From NCBI RefSeq assembly GCF_000632225.1, contig NZ_JFYV01000009.1:1-64000 (forward strand): a stretch of DNA of 64,000 nt. Direction: 5' to 3'. The notes beneath the pieces were generated by a model. It was given only the letters and a program-made list of their open reading frames with translations. It ran no database searches and had not been told where the DNA came from. Every line of letters starts with the position of its first letter. Within the stretch, counting starts at the first letter, position 1. Source of the DNA: Sphingomonas sp. RIT328 (GTDB taxonomy: Bacteria > Pseudomonadota > Alphaproteobacteria > Sphingomonadales > Sphingomonadaceae). Positions 16,161 through 25,075 of the stretch are shown piece after piece. The position numbers were made by a program, and so were the translations under genes.

Positions 16161-17573
16161 TCACGCGTCGCGCAGGCCGATGCCGAGGTTGGCGCGTGCG
16201 GCTTCGGCTTCGTTGCTGACCACCGGATAGGCGCAGTAGTCGGCGGCGTAATAGGCGCTCGGGCGGTGGTTGCCGCTCCAGCCGATGCCGCCGAACGGCG
16301 CGGCGGAGGAGGCGCCGTTGGTCGGGCGGTTCCAGTTGACGATGCCGGCGCGGATGCTCGCCCAGAAGCGGTCGTAGAGCGCCGGCGTCTGGCTGACCAA
16401 TGCCGCGGACAGGCCGTAGCGGGTGGTGTTGGCGATGCCGATCGCCTCGTCGAAGTCGGTGGCGCGATACACCTGGAGGATGGGGCCGAACAGCTCGATG
16501 TCGGGATGCTCGGTCGCCGCGGTCATGTCGATCAGCGCCGGGGTGAGGAAGGGGCGGTCGGCGACCGGGCGTTCGAGGTGGCGGATCGGCCGGCCGCCGC
16601 GCATCAGCAGTTCGAGGAAGCTCTCGCCGAGCTGGTCGGCGACGTCATTGTCGATCACCGGCCCCATGAACGGCTGCGGATCGTCGTGCGGGCTGCCGAC
16701 GATCAGCCGGCCGACCAGTCCGCAGATCGCCTCGATCAGCGGTTCGTACAGCCGCTCCTCGACGATCAGCCGACGCGCGGCGGTGCAGCGCTGGCCGGCG
16801 GTGGTGAAGGCGGACTGGATGACCAGCACCGCCGCGGAATGAAGGTCGGGCGTGTCCCAGACGAGGATCGGATTGTTGCCGCCCATCTCCAGCGCGAGGA
16901 TCTTCTCGGGCTTGGTGGCGAAGGCGCGGTTGAGCGCCAGGCCGGTGCGCGCCGAGCCGGTGAACAGCAGCCCGTCGATATCGTCATGGTCGGCGAGCGC
17001 CTTGCCCTCCGCCGGTCCGCCGACGAGCAGGCGGATGCACGCTTCGGGCACGCCGGCGGCGCGGAAACAGTCGACCAGATAGGCGCCGGTCGCCGGCGTC
17101 TTCTCGGACGGCTTGAACACCACCGCATTGCCGGCGAGCAGCGCGGGGACGATATGGCCGTTGGGCAGATGCGCCGGGAAATTATACGGGCCGAGCACCG
17201 CCAGCACGCCGTGCGGCTTGTGGCGCAGCGCCATGCGGCTGCCCATCGGCGATTCGAGCCGGCGCTGCGCGCTCCGCTCGGCATAGGCGGTCACCGAAAT
17301 GTCGACCTTGGCGATGACGCTGTCGACCTCGGTCCGCGCCTCCCACAGGGGTTTGCCGGTTTCTCGGGCGATCAGGTCGGCGAAGGGCTCGTGGCGCTGG
17401 CGGACGACGTTGCCGAAGCGGCGCAACGTCTCGATCCGCACGGTCAGCGGCAGCGCCGCCCATTGCGCCCAGCCGTTGCGCGCGGCGGCGACCTCGGCGT
17501 CGACATCGCCGATCGCGCCGCTCCAGAGCAGCGCGCCGGTGGCGGGTTCGTGGGAGTTGATCGCGTCAGCCAT
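16161..17573 (-). CDS. astD: N-succinylglutamate 5-semialdehyde dehydrogenase-like aldehyde dehydrogenase
   Basis: The 470-residue protein is a NAD-dependent aldehyde dehydrogenase with N131 (GPYNFP), general base E229 (LALEMGGNNP) and nucleophile C263 (FTTAGQRC). The GPYNFPAHLPNGHI segment and the length fit the AstD subfamily (arginine succinyltransferase pathway). The start at 17573 (MADAIN) is preferred over an upstream in-frame ATG at 17627 because it aligns with the usual N-terminus and has GACGGGACAG in front. No astA, astB or astC is adjacent, so the physiological substrate is inferred from family resemblance only. Confidence 0.85.
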   Translation of the reverse strand: MADAINSHEPATGALLWSGAIGDVDAEVAAARNGWAQWAALPLTVRIETLRRFGNVVRQRHEPFADLIARETGKPLWEARTEVDSVIAKVDISVTAYAERSAQRRLESPMGSRMALRHKPHGVLAVLGPYNFPAHLPNGHIVPALLAGNAVVFKPSEKTPATGAYLVDCFRAAGVPEACIRLLVGGPAEGKALADHDDIDGLLFTGSARTGLALNRAFATKPEKILALEMGGNNPILVWDTPDLHSAAVLVIQSAFTTAGQRCTAARRLIVEERLYEPLIEAICGLVGRLIVGSPHDDPQPFMGPVIDNDVADQLGESFLELLMRGGRPIRHLERPVADRPFLTPALIDMTAATEHPDIELFGPILQVYRATDFDEAIGIANTTRYGLSAALVSQTPALYDRFWASIRAGIVNWNRPTNGASSAAPFGGIGWSGNHRPSAYYAADYCAYPVVSNEAEAARANLGIGLRDA

Positions 17574-17671
17574 GCCTGTCCCGTCGTTTATGCGCAGCGG
17601 GTTAGGCGAATGACGGCGGGGCGGCAAGATCGGGCGTTGTAAGGCGGCAGCGCCGTATTACCATTGCGCGC

Positions 17672-18109
17672 ATGGTCGATATCTTCTCTCTTTTTGCTCT
17701 GTCCCAGCGCATTCTAGTGGTTGCTGCAATCGGGCTATTGCCGCCGCCGGCAGATCAGGCGCGAACGCTGTCGCCACCGCCGGTGATGAGGACATACGAT
17801 CCAATTGCAGGGCCCTTCATCGTCCGGTTCGGCGATCAAAGCGAGCTGACGCCAGACCAGCTGGGTGTGGTCAAGAACGCCGTCGATAACTGGATGGGGG
17901 ATAGGCTGCAGGCTTTCCAGATCTGTTTTTCCCCGCCAAAAGAAATTAAATGGAAGGAAGTTTTCTTTGCTGTTGACGCCGTTGCTCACGCGTTGAAGAT
18001 GAATGGCGCACGGGTCGTCACCGCTCCGAACGGCCTGCTTTGTCGATCGGCTCATCGTCCGAATTTTGGAGAGGCATACGTCGAAATAGAAGGCGTTATT
18101 TCGTTATGA
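17672..18109 (+). CDS. Hypothetical secreted protein, atypical composition
   Basis: The 145-residue frame starts with a hydrophobic segment (about residues 8-25) that could be a signal peptide or anchor. It continues with a soluble domain containing two cysteines (ICFS and LLCRS). The region is clearly less GC-rich than its neighbours and uses more A/T-ending codons, suggesting recent acquisition. No family was recognised. It is flanked by two minus-strand genes and has no obvious partner. The alternative minus-strand frame in the same DNA has no plausible start signal and looks less protein-like. Confidence 0.55.
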   Translation: MVDIFSLFALSQRILVVAAIGLLPPPADQARTLSPPPVMRTYDPIAGPFIVRFGDQSELTPDQLGVVKNAVDNWMGDRLQAFQICFSPPKEIKWKEVFFAVDAVAHALKMNGARVVTAPNGLLCRSAHRPNFGEAYVEIEGVISL

Positions 18110-18169
18110 GCCGCGCGCACGGCCCTGAATATATCACGGGCGTTTGCGCTCGCTCAATCCGTCTTGCCA

Positions 18170-19528
18170 CTAGGCGAGCGCCTCGCCCATCTCGCGGATC
18201 GCCGCGACCTTGTCGTTGAGCGCGGTCCAGTCGTCCGCGGCGGCGATCGGCGCCCAGATCGCCTCGACCTCGTCGATCAGCAGGCCACAGGGTTCGCCTC
18301 GCCAGTAACGATGGTCGCGCGACGTGCGCGACGCATAACCGGCGAGCGCCGCGCGCAGCGCCTGCCAGTCCTCGCCATAGTCCGCCGGCAGCACGCCGCC
18401 GAACACGTCGAAGAAGAAACGGTCGAGCGGCACCTGCGTGGTCCGCAGCGCCCGCTCCATCGTCTGGACGAGCGCGCGGTCGGCGTCGGGCGTGTGCGGC
18501 ACGACGCCGAGCCGCCAGAGCAGGGCGGCGGTGATCGCCTCCTGATAGCGCGGCGCGAAGGTTTCGAGCGTCGCGATCAGCGGGTCGCTCTCGGCGATCA
18601 GGCGCAGACTGCTGGCGAGCTGCATCACGTCCCAGTGGATCGCTTCGGGCTGGCGACCGAAGGCGTAGAGGCCGGCGTGATCGAAATAGGCGGCGGTGAA
18701 GGCGGCGTCCCAGGTCGGCGCGAACCGCCACGGACCATAGTCGAAGCTCTCGCCGGTGATGTTGATATTGTCGCTGTTGAGCACGCCATGGACGAACCCC
18801 GCCGCCATGTAGCGCGCGGCGAGCGTCGCGGTGCGGCCGACGACATGGTCGAGCAGGCGGATCGGATCGTCCGACTCCTCGCCGTAGAGGTTGGCGAGCA
18901 CGTAGCGGACGAGCGCGCGCATCCCCGCCTCGTCCTGATGATAGGCGAGCCGCTGGAAGCTGCCGATGCGGATATGGCCGTGGCTCAGCCGGACGAGCAC
19001 CGCCGAACGGGTCGGCGAGGGTTCGTCGCCGCGGACCAGCTCCTCGCCCGTCTCGATCAGCGACAGCGTGCGGCTGGTCGGCACGTTGAGCGCCTCGAGC
19101 ATCTCGGTGGCGAGGATCTCGCGCACGCCGCCCTTGAGCGTCAGCCGACCGTCGCCGAAGCGGCTGTACGGCGTCGTGCCCGACCCCTTGGTGCCGAGGT
19201 CCATCAGCCGGCCGTCGCGATCGTGCAACTGGGCGAAGGTAAAGCCGCGGCCGTCGCCGATGTCCGGATTATACTGGCGGAACTGATGGCCGTGATAGCG
19301 CAGCGCGAGCGGCTGCGGCAGCGTGCCGGGCAGCGGCACGAAGCGGCCGAAGGCGTCGATCCATTCGCCGTCGTCGAGCGTCGCCAGCCCGACCTCGGCG
19401 GCGGCGCGATCGTTGCGGAAGCGCAGCCGCGTCGCGGGGAAGCGCGCCGCCTCGACCGGGTCCGACAGCGTGGTGCCGAGATCGAGCAGTGCGGCGGCGG
19501 GGTGGTATGCTTGCGGGTCGGTGGGCAT
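18170..19528 (-). CDS. selO: SelO/YdiU-family protein adenylyltransferase (pseudokinase fold)
   Basis: The 452-residue protein matches SelO, a pseudokinase that transfers AMP to Ser/Thr/Tyr of redox proteins. Recognisable blocks are GHQFRQYNPDIGDGRG, LGTKGSGTTPYSRFGDGRL, VREILATEMLEALNVPT, HGVLNSDNINITG and FDYGPW. The GHQF block is followed by RQYNP where many SelO proteins have a glycine, so this is a diverged branch, but the metal- and nucleotide-binding Asn/Asp residues are kept. It is slightly shorter than E. coli SelO. It is divergent from the alpha/beta hydrolase gene 50 bp away. Confidence 0.85.
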   Translation of the reverse strand: MPTDPQAYHPAAALLDLGTTLSDPVEAARFPATRLRFRNDRAAAEVGLATLDDGEWIDAFGRFVPLPGTLPQPLALRYHGHQFRQYNPDIGDGRGFTFAQLHDRDGRLMDLGTKGSGTTPYSRFGDGRLTLKGGVREILATEMLEALNVPTSRTLSLIETGEELVRGDEPSPTRSAVLVRLSHGHIRIGSFQRLAYHQDEAGMRALVRYVLANLYGEESDDPIRLLDHVVGRTATLAARYMAAGFVHGVLNSDNINITGESFDYGPWRFAPTWDAAFTAAYFDHAGLYAFGRQPEAIHWDVMQLASSLRLIAESDPLIATLETFAPRYQEAITAALLWRLGVVPHTPDADRALVQTMERALRTTQVPLDRFFFDVFGGVLPADYGEDWQALRAALAGYASRTSRDHRYWRGEPCGLLIDEVEAIWAPIAAADDWTALNDKVAAIREMGEALA

Positions 19529-19578
19529 CCGTGGATATGGAGGGCGCGCATCGCCGCGCGCAACCCCGGGATACCGAT

Positions 19579-20436
19579 ATGGCCGCCTACGAACATTGCT
19601 ATTGGTCGTCCGCCGACGGGCTCAAGCTGCATTATCGGCTCTATCCCGGCGATGCCGCGGCGCCGCCGGTGCTGTGCCTGCCGGGGCTGACCCGCAATGC
19701 GCGCGACTTCGATCACCTCGCCGCGCGGCTCGCCGGTCCGCGGCAGGTCATCGCGGTCGATTTCCGCGGTCGCGGCCGCAGCGACTATGCCAAGGACCCG
19801 GCGACCTATGTCCCGGCCACCTATGTCGCCGACGTGCAGGCCCTGCTTGCCGAGCGCGGCATCACCCGCTTCGTCGCGGTCGGTACCTCGCTCGGCGGGA
19901 TCGTGACGATGCTGCTCGCGCAGGCCGGGGCGGGGATCGCCGCGGCGCTGCTCAACGACGTCGGCCCGGAGATCGAGGCGGGCGGGATCAGCCGCATCCG
20001 CGGCTATGTCGGCAAGGCGAGCAGCTGTCCGACCTGGATGCACGCCGCGCGCGCGCTGCAGGACGGCAATGCCGACATCTATCCCGACTGGCGGATCGAG
20101 GACTGGCTGGCGATGGCCAAGCGCGTCTATCGGCTGACCAGCAGCGGGCGCATCGTGCTCGACTATGACCTCAAGATCGCCGAGCCGTTCCGCACCCCCG
20201 GCAACGAGAGCGAGCCGGACATGTGGACGGCGCTGGCGGCATTGCGCGACGTGCCGGTGCTGGTCGTGCGCGGCGGGCGATCCGACGTGCTGTCGCAGCC
20301 GGTCGCCGAGCGAATGGTCGCCGCGCTCGACCGGGCCGAGCTGGTGACGCTGCCGGGCCTCGGCCACGCGCCGACCCTCGCCGAGGCGGCGCTGCACGAT
20401 CCGATCGACCGGCTGCTCGCGCGCGCTGCGGCATGA
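19579..20436 (+). CDS. Alpha/beta-fold hydrolase
   Basis: The 285-residue protein has the alpha/beta hydrolase layout: oxyanion region CLPGLTRNARDF, RGRGRSDY, nucleophile elbow GTSLGG (Ser near 104), and the catalytic His in GLGHAPTL near the C-terminus. The acid is probably the Asp of RGGRSDVLS. The substrate is unknown. The start at 19579 (MAAYEH) is preferred; an upstream in-frame ATG overlaps the divergent SelO gene. The stop overlaps the start of the DUF418 gene (ATGA), so the two are translationally coupled. Confidence 0.88.
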   Translation: MAAYEHCYWSSADGLKLHYRLYPGDAAAPPVLCLPGLTRNARDFDHLAARLAGPRQVIAVDFRGRGRSDYAKDPATYVPATYVADVQALLAERGITRFVAVGTSLGGIVTMLLAQAGAGIAAALLNDVGPEIEAGGISRIRGYVGKASSCPTWMHAARALQDGNADIYPDWRIEDWLAMAKRVYRLTSSGRIVLDYDLKIAEPFRTPGNESEPDMWTALAALRDVPVLVVRGGRSDVLSQPVAERMVAALDRAELVTLPGLGHAPTLAEAALHDPIDRLLARAAA

Positions 20437-21635
20437 CCGCAGCCGCGCCGCCCGCGGACGAGCCCGACGGCGCGCCGCGGCTGATCCAGCTCGACGTGCT
20501 GCGCGGCGTGGCAATCCTCGCCATCCTGTTCATGAACATCGGCGAGATGGGCGCGTCGATGACCGCCAATTGGTCCGACATCCGCCATATCGGCTGGAGC
20601 GGCGCCGACCGGATCGCCTGGTGGACGCAGACGCTGCTCGTCGAGGGGACGGCACGCGCGCTGCTCGAGATGCTGTTCGGTGCGGGGATGCTGATCCTCA
20701 CCGATCGCTTCGCGGCGGCGAGCGATCATCCGCTCGGGGTGACCTTGCGCTACGGCTGGCGCAACCTCGTGCTGTGGGCCCTGGGCATCACGCATATGTT
20801 CCTGCTGCTGTGGCCGGGCGATATCCTTCACACTTATGCGGTCGCCGCGCTGCTCGCGTGCGCGGCGCGGCGGGTGTCGACCCGCGCGCTGATCGTACTC
20901 GGGCTCTCCTATGCCGCCTTCACGCTCGCCGCCGGGCTGACGACGCAGGTGCCGGCGGCGGCCCGCGCGCAGGCGGCGGCGGCGGATGCGGCGGCGGTGG
21001 TGCGCGAAGACGCCTTCGGCCACGGCGATCGCGCCGCCTGGACCGCCGGGCAGCGGCGCGTCGCGCTGGAGCGGCTGGGCGGCGAGGAGATCGTCTATGT
21101 CTGGGAGGCGGCGGCGACGATGCTGGTCGGCGCGGCGCTGTTCCGGATGGGGGCGTTGCAGGGCGGCTGGTCGCGGCGTCGCTATCGGCGGATGCTCGCC
21201 TGGGGGTACGGCATCGGCCTGCCACTGCGCATCGCCGGCGCGTGGGAGGCGACGCGCTTCGACGGGCAGGTCGGCCATGTCTGGATGGTCGAGGACATCG
21301 CGCGGCTGGCGACGACCGCGGGTCATGTCGCGGGACTGGCGCTGCTGCTGTCGCATCCGCGCGGTCGCGCCTGGCTAGTACCGTTCGCGGCGGCGGGGCG
21401 ATGCGCGCTGACCGTGTATATCGCGCAGACGCTGATCGTCTCGTGGCTGATCTTCTCGCCCTATGGCCTCGGACTCTACGGACGGATGGGCTGGGCGGCG
21501 ATGATGGCGGTGGCGTTCGCCGTCGACGCGCTGCTGCTCGCCGCCGCGGTCGGGTGGCTGCGCCGCTTCCGCATCGCGCCGGTCGAATGGCTGTGGCGAT
21601 CGCTGGTCGAGGGGCGGCTGCTGCGCTTGCGCTAA
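20433..21635 (+). CDS. DUF418 family membrane protein
   Basis: The 400-residue integral membrane protein begins with the DUF418/DUF1624-like signature LDVLRGVAILAILFMNI (near residues 20-36). About nine to ten hydrophobic helices follow, with the conserved C-terminal DUF418 region FAAAGRCALTVYIAQTLI. Function is unknown, although transport or acyl-transfer roles are suggested for the wider clan. It is coupled by a 4-bp overlap to the hydrolase upstream, which suggests a joint role. Confidence 0.85.
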   Translation: MTAAAPPADEPDGAPRLIQLDVLRGVAILAILFMNIGEMGASMTANWSDIRHIGWSGADRIAWWTQTLLVEGTARALLEMLFGAGMLILTDRFAAASDHPLGVTLRYGWRNLVLWALGITHMFLLLWPGDILHTYAVAALLACAARRVSTRALIVLGLSYAAFTLAAGLTTQVPAAARAQAAAADAAAVVREDAFGHGDRAAWTAGQRRVALERLGGEEIVYVWEAAATMLVGAALFRMGALQGGWSRRRYRRMLAWGYGIGLPLRIAGAWEATRFDGQVGHVWMVEDIARLATTAGHVAGLALLLSHPRGRAWLVPFAAAGRCALTVYIAQTLIVSWLIFSPYGLGLYGRMGWAAMMAVAFAVDALLLAAAVGWLRRFRIAPVEWLWRSLVEGRLLRLR

Positions 21636-21668
21636 CGCTTTCGAATGGCGGCGGACGCGGGTAGATCG

Positions 21669-22793
21669 ATGCGCATGACGCCGCATGTCCTCCACCTTCA
21701 TTCGAGCTTCAGCCTGGGCGGCAAGGAGGCGCGTGCCATACGGCTGATGAACGCCTTCGGCGATCGGCTGCGCCATACCATCGTCAGCGGCGTTCCCGAC
21801 CAGCTCGGCGCGCGCGCCGCGATCGCCAAGGGCGTGCGCTACGAGATCGCGCAGGATCCGCCGGCGCTGACCGGACGCCCGTCGGTGGCGCGCTACGAGG
21901 CGCTGGCGCGGTTCATGCGGCGCTTCGACCTGGTGCTGACGTATAATTGGGGCGCGATCGACGGGGTGATGGCGCGGCGCGTCTTCGCCAAGGGCGCGCC
22001 GCCGCTGATCCATCACGAGGACGGCTTCAACGCCGACGAGGCGCAGGGGCTGAAGATCGAGCGCAACGTCTACCGTCGCATCGCCCTGAGTGCGGCGCAG
22101 GCGCTGGTCGTGCCGTCCGAATCGCTCGAACGGATCGCGCTGCGGACGTGGAAGCAGCCGCCCGCGCGCGTCCACCGCATCAGCAACGGCATTCCCACCG
22201 CGCTCTACGCGAAGAAGCCCGATCCGCGGGCGATCCCCGGCTTCGTCGCCAACGGCAAGGAGGTGGTGATCGGGGCGCTGGCCGGCCTGCGCACGGTCAA
22301 GAACCTGCCGCTGCTGGTCCGGGCCTGCGGCGGCATCGCCGGCAAGTTCCGGCTGGTGATCGTCGGCGAGGGAGCGGAACGCGCCGCGATCGAATCGACC
22401 GCGCGCGCGATGGGCATCGCCGACCGCGTTGTGCTGCCGGGCTTCCTCGCCGACCCGCACCGCTACATCGGCCATTTCGACATCCTCGCGCTGTCGTCGG
22501 CGAGCGAGCAATTCCCGATCAGCGTCGTCGAGGGGATGGCGGCGGGGCTGCCGGTGGTCAGCACCCCGGTCGGCGACGTGCCGCAGATGGTCGCCGCGGA
22601 GAATGCGCCCTATGTCACCGGTGGCGACGAGGTGCTGTTGCGCGATGCGTTGCAGGCGCTGGTCTCGGACGCCGCCCTGCGGGCGCGGATCGGCGCGGCG
22701 AACCGGGAGAAGGCGAACGCCGCCTATGACGAAGCGGCGATGATCGCGCGCTACGAGTCGCTGTACGGTGCGGCGCTGGGGCGGGGGTTCTAG
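21669..22793 (+). CDS. GT4-family glycosyltransferase
   Basis: The 374-residue protein has the GT-B fold typical of glycosyltransferase group 1. The N-terminal HLHSSFSLGGKEARAI motif (donor/acceptor loop) and the C-terminal nucleotide-sugar region (GEGAERAAIE, SSASEQFPISVVEGMAAGLPVVSTPVGDVP) with the E-x7-E type signature are clear. The sugar is unknown. An ATG at 21675 is an alternative start. The gene is 33 bp after the DUF418 gene and could be in the same transcript, but no polysaccharide cluster surrounds it. Confidence 0.88.
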   Translation: MRMTPHVLHLHSSFSLGGKEARAIRLMNAFGDRLRHTIVSGVPDQLGARAAIAKGVRYEIAQDPPALTGRPSVARYEALARFMRRFDLVLTYNWGAIDGVMARRVFAKGAPPLIHHEDGFNADEAQGLKIERNVYRRIALSAAQALVVPSESLERIALRTWKQPPARVHRISNGIPTALYAKKPDPRAIPGFVANGKEVVIGALAGLRTVKNLPLLVRACGGIAGKFRLVIVGEGAERAAIESTARAMGIADRVVLPGFLADPHRYIGHFDILALSSASEQFPISVVEGMAAGLPVVSTPVGDVPQMVAAENAPYVTGGDEVLLRDALQALVSDAALRARIGAANREKANAAYDEAAMIARYESLYGAALGRGF

Positions 22794-22836
22794 CCGGATC
22801 GGCGATCACCGCCGCGCAAGATCCGGATGCGTCGAA

Positions 22837-22963
22837 GGGGTTCGCGCAGAGGCGCGGAGGGGTGCGCGCGCCGCGCTGGCACCTGCGATCTCACGCCACC
22901 GACATGCAGGCGCGCGTCGCCCGAATCCAGTCTCTCCGCGTCCTCTGCGCCTCCGCGCGAACC
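22837..22963. repeat. Inverted pair of family B repeats
   Basis: GGGGTTCGCGCAGAGGCG continues as CGGAGG at 22837-22860. Its inverted counterpart (CCTCTGCGCCTCCGCGCGAA then CC) lies at 22942-22963. Together they can form a long hairpin. The pair sits between the glycosyltransferase and the convergent hypothetical gene and may serve as a terminator region. Related copies are at 27533-27580, 40895-40914, 56041-56060 and 60072-60173. Confidence 0.75.
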
Positions 22964-23026
22964 AATTTTCGGCCGCAGCCCGCGGCTTAGCCGGCGACTC
23001 GATGTCGACCGGACGTAGGTGGCGCC

Positions 23027-23482
23027 TCATGCCGCTTCGGCGAGTTCCTCCACGATCCGTGTCGCGAAATGGAGCGATGCGCCCGGTGCGCCCGCCGCGA
23101 CCAAAGCGAGATCGGCAGCGCCCTGCAACAGGCCGTCCTCCACCTCGGGCTCCTGCGCCTCGGCGGCGGCGATGGTGGCGGCGAGGATCGCGCGGGCACG
23201 GCGTGCGCCATAGGTCAGCGTGAAGGCGTCGAGCGCGGTGGCGAAGCAGGTCTGGTCGCTGATCGGCGCACCGCCCGGCTGCTGCAACGACGCGCAGGCC
23301 GCGCCGAGCACATAGGCGCGCGACCAGGCCGAGCCGGTCGGCCCACCCTCCGGCAGCCGCCCCGCCGCACGCCCGAGCCGTTCGAACTGCGGCAGCAGCA
23401 GCGCACCGAGCGGCACCTGCGCCAGTGCGGCGTGCATCGCCCCGGCGCGGCGCGGCGCAATCAGATGATTGAGGATCCCCAT
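23027..23482 (-). CDS. Hypothetical protein, 151 residues
   Basis: From ATG 23482 the protein is alanine-rich and mostly helical (for example ILAATIAAAEAQEPEVEDGLLQ), without signal peptide or membrane segment. The start is chosen because a good Shine-Dalgarno GAAGGA precedes it; the open frame extends upstream without support. No family was recognised. It is divergent from the flavoprotein gene at 23659. Confidence 0.6.
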   Translation of the reverse strand: MGILNHLIAPRRAGAMHAALAQVPLGALLLPQFERLGRAAGRLPEGGPTGSAWSRAYVLGAACASLQQPGGAPISDQTCFATALDAFTLTYGARRARAILAATIAAAEAQEPEVEDGLLQGAADLALVAAGAPGASLHFATRIVEELAEAA

Positions 23483-23658
23483 CGCCCGTCCTTCCCCCCT
23501 CGCATCGCGTGTCGAGCGGGGCTTGTGGCGCATCGGCGTTAACCGTCGGCTAAAGGGCAGCAGGTCGGTCTGATCGCGCGCAACGCGCAATTGCTTCGCT
23601 TCGCCGCCGGCTTCTTGTATAGCCGGCCGCATTTACCCCGGATGAGGTGCAATTTTCC

Positions 23659-25062
23659 GTGTTCAAGGGCCTGAAGCCGATCGTCTACAATGGCCGCGAG
23701 GTCTGGCCACTGGTCGAGGGGGGCAAGGGCGTCGCCGCGACCAACCACGCCTCCGCCGGCGCCTGGGCCGCAGCGGGCGGGATCGGCACGGTCTCCGCGG
23801 TCAATGCCGACAGCTATGACCCCGAGGGCAAGATCATCCCGCAGGTCTATCGCGCGCTGACCCGGCGCGAGCGGCACGAGGAACTGATCGCCTATGCGAT
23901 CGAGGGCGCGGTGCAGCAGGTCCATCGCGCGTTCGAGATCGCCGGCGGCAAGGGCGCGATCAACATCAACGTGCTGTGGGAGATGGGCGGCGCGCAGCGG
24001 ATCCTGCACGGCGTGCTGGAACGCACCCGCGGCATGGTCGCGGGCGTCACCTGCGGCGCGGGCATGCCGTACAAGCTGTCCGAGATCACCGCTTCCTACG
24101 GTGTGTCCTATCTGCCGATCGTCTCGTCGGGCCGCGCCTTCCGCGCGCTGTGGAAGCGCGCCTATTCGAAGGCGGCGGAATGGCTGGCGGCGGTGGTCTA
24201 TGAAGACCCCTGGCTCGCCGGCGGCCACAACGGCCTGTCTAACGCCGAAGACCCGCTCAAGCCGCAGGACCCGTTCCCGCGCGTCGCCGAGCTGCGCGCG
24301 GTGATGCGCGAAGGCGGCATCCCCGACACGACGCCGATCGTGATGGCGGGCGGCGTCTGGTATCTGCGCGACTGGAACGACTGGATCGACCATCCCGAAC
24401 TCGGCACGATCGCCTTCCAATACGGCACCCGCCCGCTGCTGACGCAGGAAAGCCCGATCCCCGAGGCGTGGAAGGCGAAGCTGACCGAGATCGAGGAAGG
24501 CGAGGTGCTGCTCCATCGCTTCTCGCCGACCGGCTTCTATTCGTCGGCGGTGCGCAATCCCTTCCTGCGCAATCTCGAAGCGCGCTCCGAGCGGCAGATC
24601 GCCTTTTCGACGCAGGAGGCCGGCGACCACGTCTTCCAGCTCGACGTCGGCGTGAAGGGCAAGAACTTCTGGGTGACGCGCAACGACCTGCTCCGCGCGC
24701 GGCAGTGGTTCGGCGAGGGCTTCACCGACGCGCTCAAGACGCCCGATAATACGTTGGTGTTCGTGACGCCGACCGAAAAGGGCATCATCCGCAAGGACCA
24801 GGCCGATTGCATGGGCTGTCTGTCGCAATGCTCCTTCTCAAGCTGGGCGGACAGCGAAACCAATTCGACCGGCCGACTCGCCGATCCGCGCAGCTTCTGC
24901 ATTCAGAAGACGTTGCAGGACATCGCGCATGGCGGCGACATCGACCAGAACCTGATGTTCGCCGGCCATGCGGCGTATAACTTCAAGCGCGATCCCTTCT
25001 ATTCGAACGGTTTCGTGCCGACGGTGAAGCAGCTGGTCGATCGCATCCTGACCGGGGACTGA
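23659..25062 (+). CDS. Nitronate monooxygenase-like FMN oxidoreductase with C-terminal cysteine cluster
   Basis: The 467-residue protein belongs to the nitropropane dioxygenase/YrpB-like TIM-barrel flavoproteins. Supporting segments are GGIGTVSAVNAD, GVTCGAGMP, WLAGGHNGLSNAEDP and MAGGVWYLRDWNDW. It is longer than classical nitronate monooxygenases and ends with a cysteine-rich region (CMGCLSQC, then SFCIQ), which may bind an Fe-S cluster. GTG 23659 is chosen because homologues I recall begin near FKGLKPI and GAGG lies 11 bp upstream; GTG 23647 is the alternative. The substrate is unknown. Confidence 0.85.
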   Translation: MFKGLKPIVYNGREVWPLVEGGKGVAATNHASAGAWAAAGGIGTVSAVNADSYDPEGKIIPQVYRALTRRERHEELIAYAIEGAVQQVHRAFEIAGGKGAININVLWEMGGAQRILHGVLERTRGMVAGVTCGAGMPYKLSEITASYGVSYLPIVSSGRAFRALWKRAYSKAAEWLAAVVYEDPWLAGGHNGLSNAEDPLKPQDPFPRVAELRAVMREGGIPDTTPIVMAGGVWYLRDWNDWIDHPELGTIAFQYGTRPLLTQESPIPEAWKAKLTEIEEGEVLLHRFSPTGFYSSAVRNPFLRNLEARSERQIAFSTQEAGDHVFQLDVGVKGKNFWVTRNDLLRARQWFGEGFTDALKTPDNTLVFVTPTEKGIIRKDQADCMGCLSQCSFSSWADSETNSTGRLADPRSFCIQKTLQDIAHGGDIDQNLMFAGHAAYNFKRDPFYSNGFVPTVKQLVDRILTGD

Positions 25063-25075
25063 GGACGGCGGCCCG

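Noticed and set aside
16161-17573. Arginine succinyltransferase (ast) operon
   Set aside because: Only the AstD-like dehydrogenase is present; neighbouring genes are unrelated.
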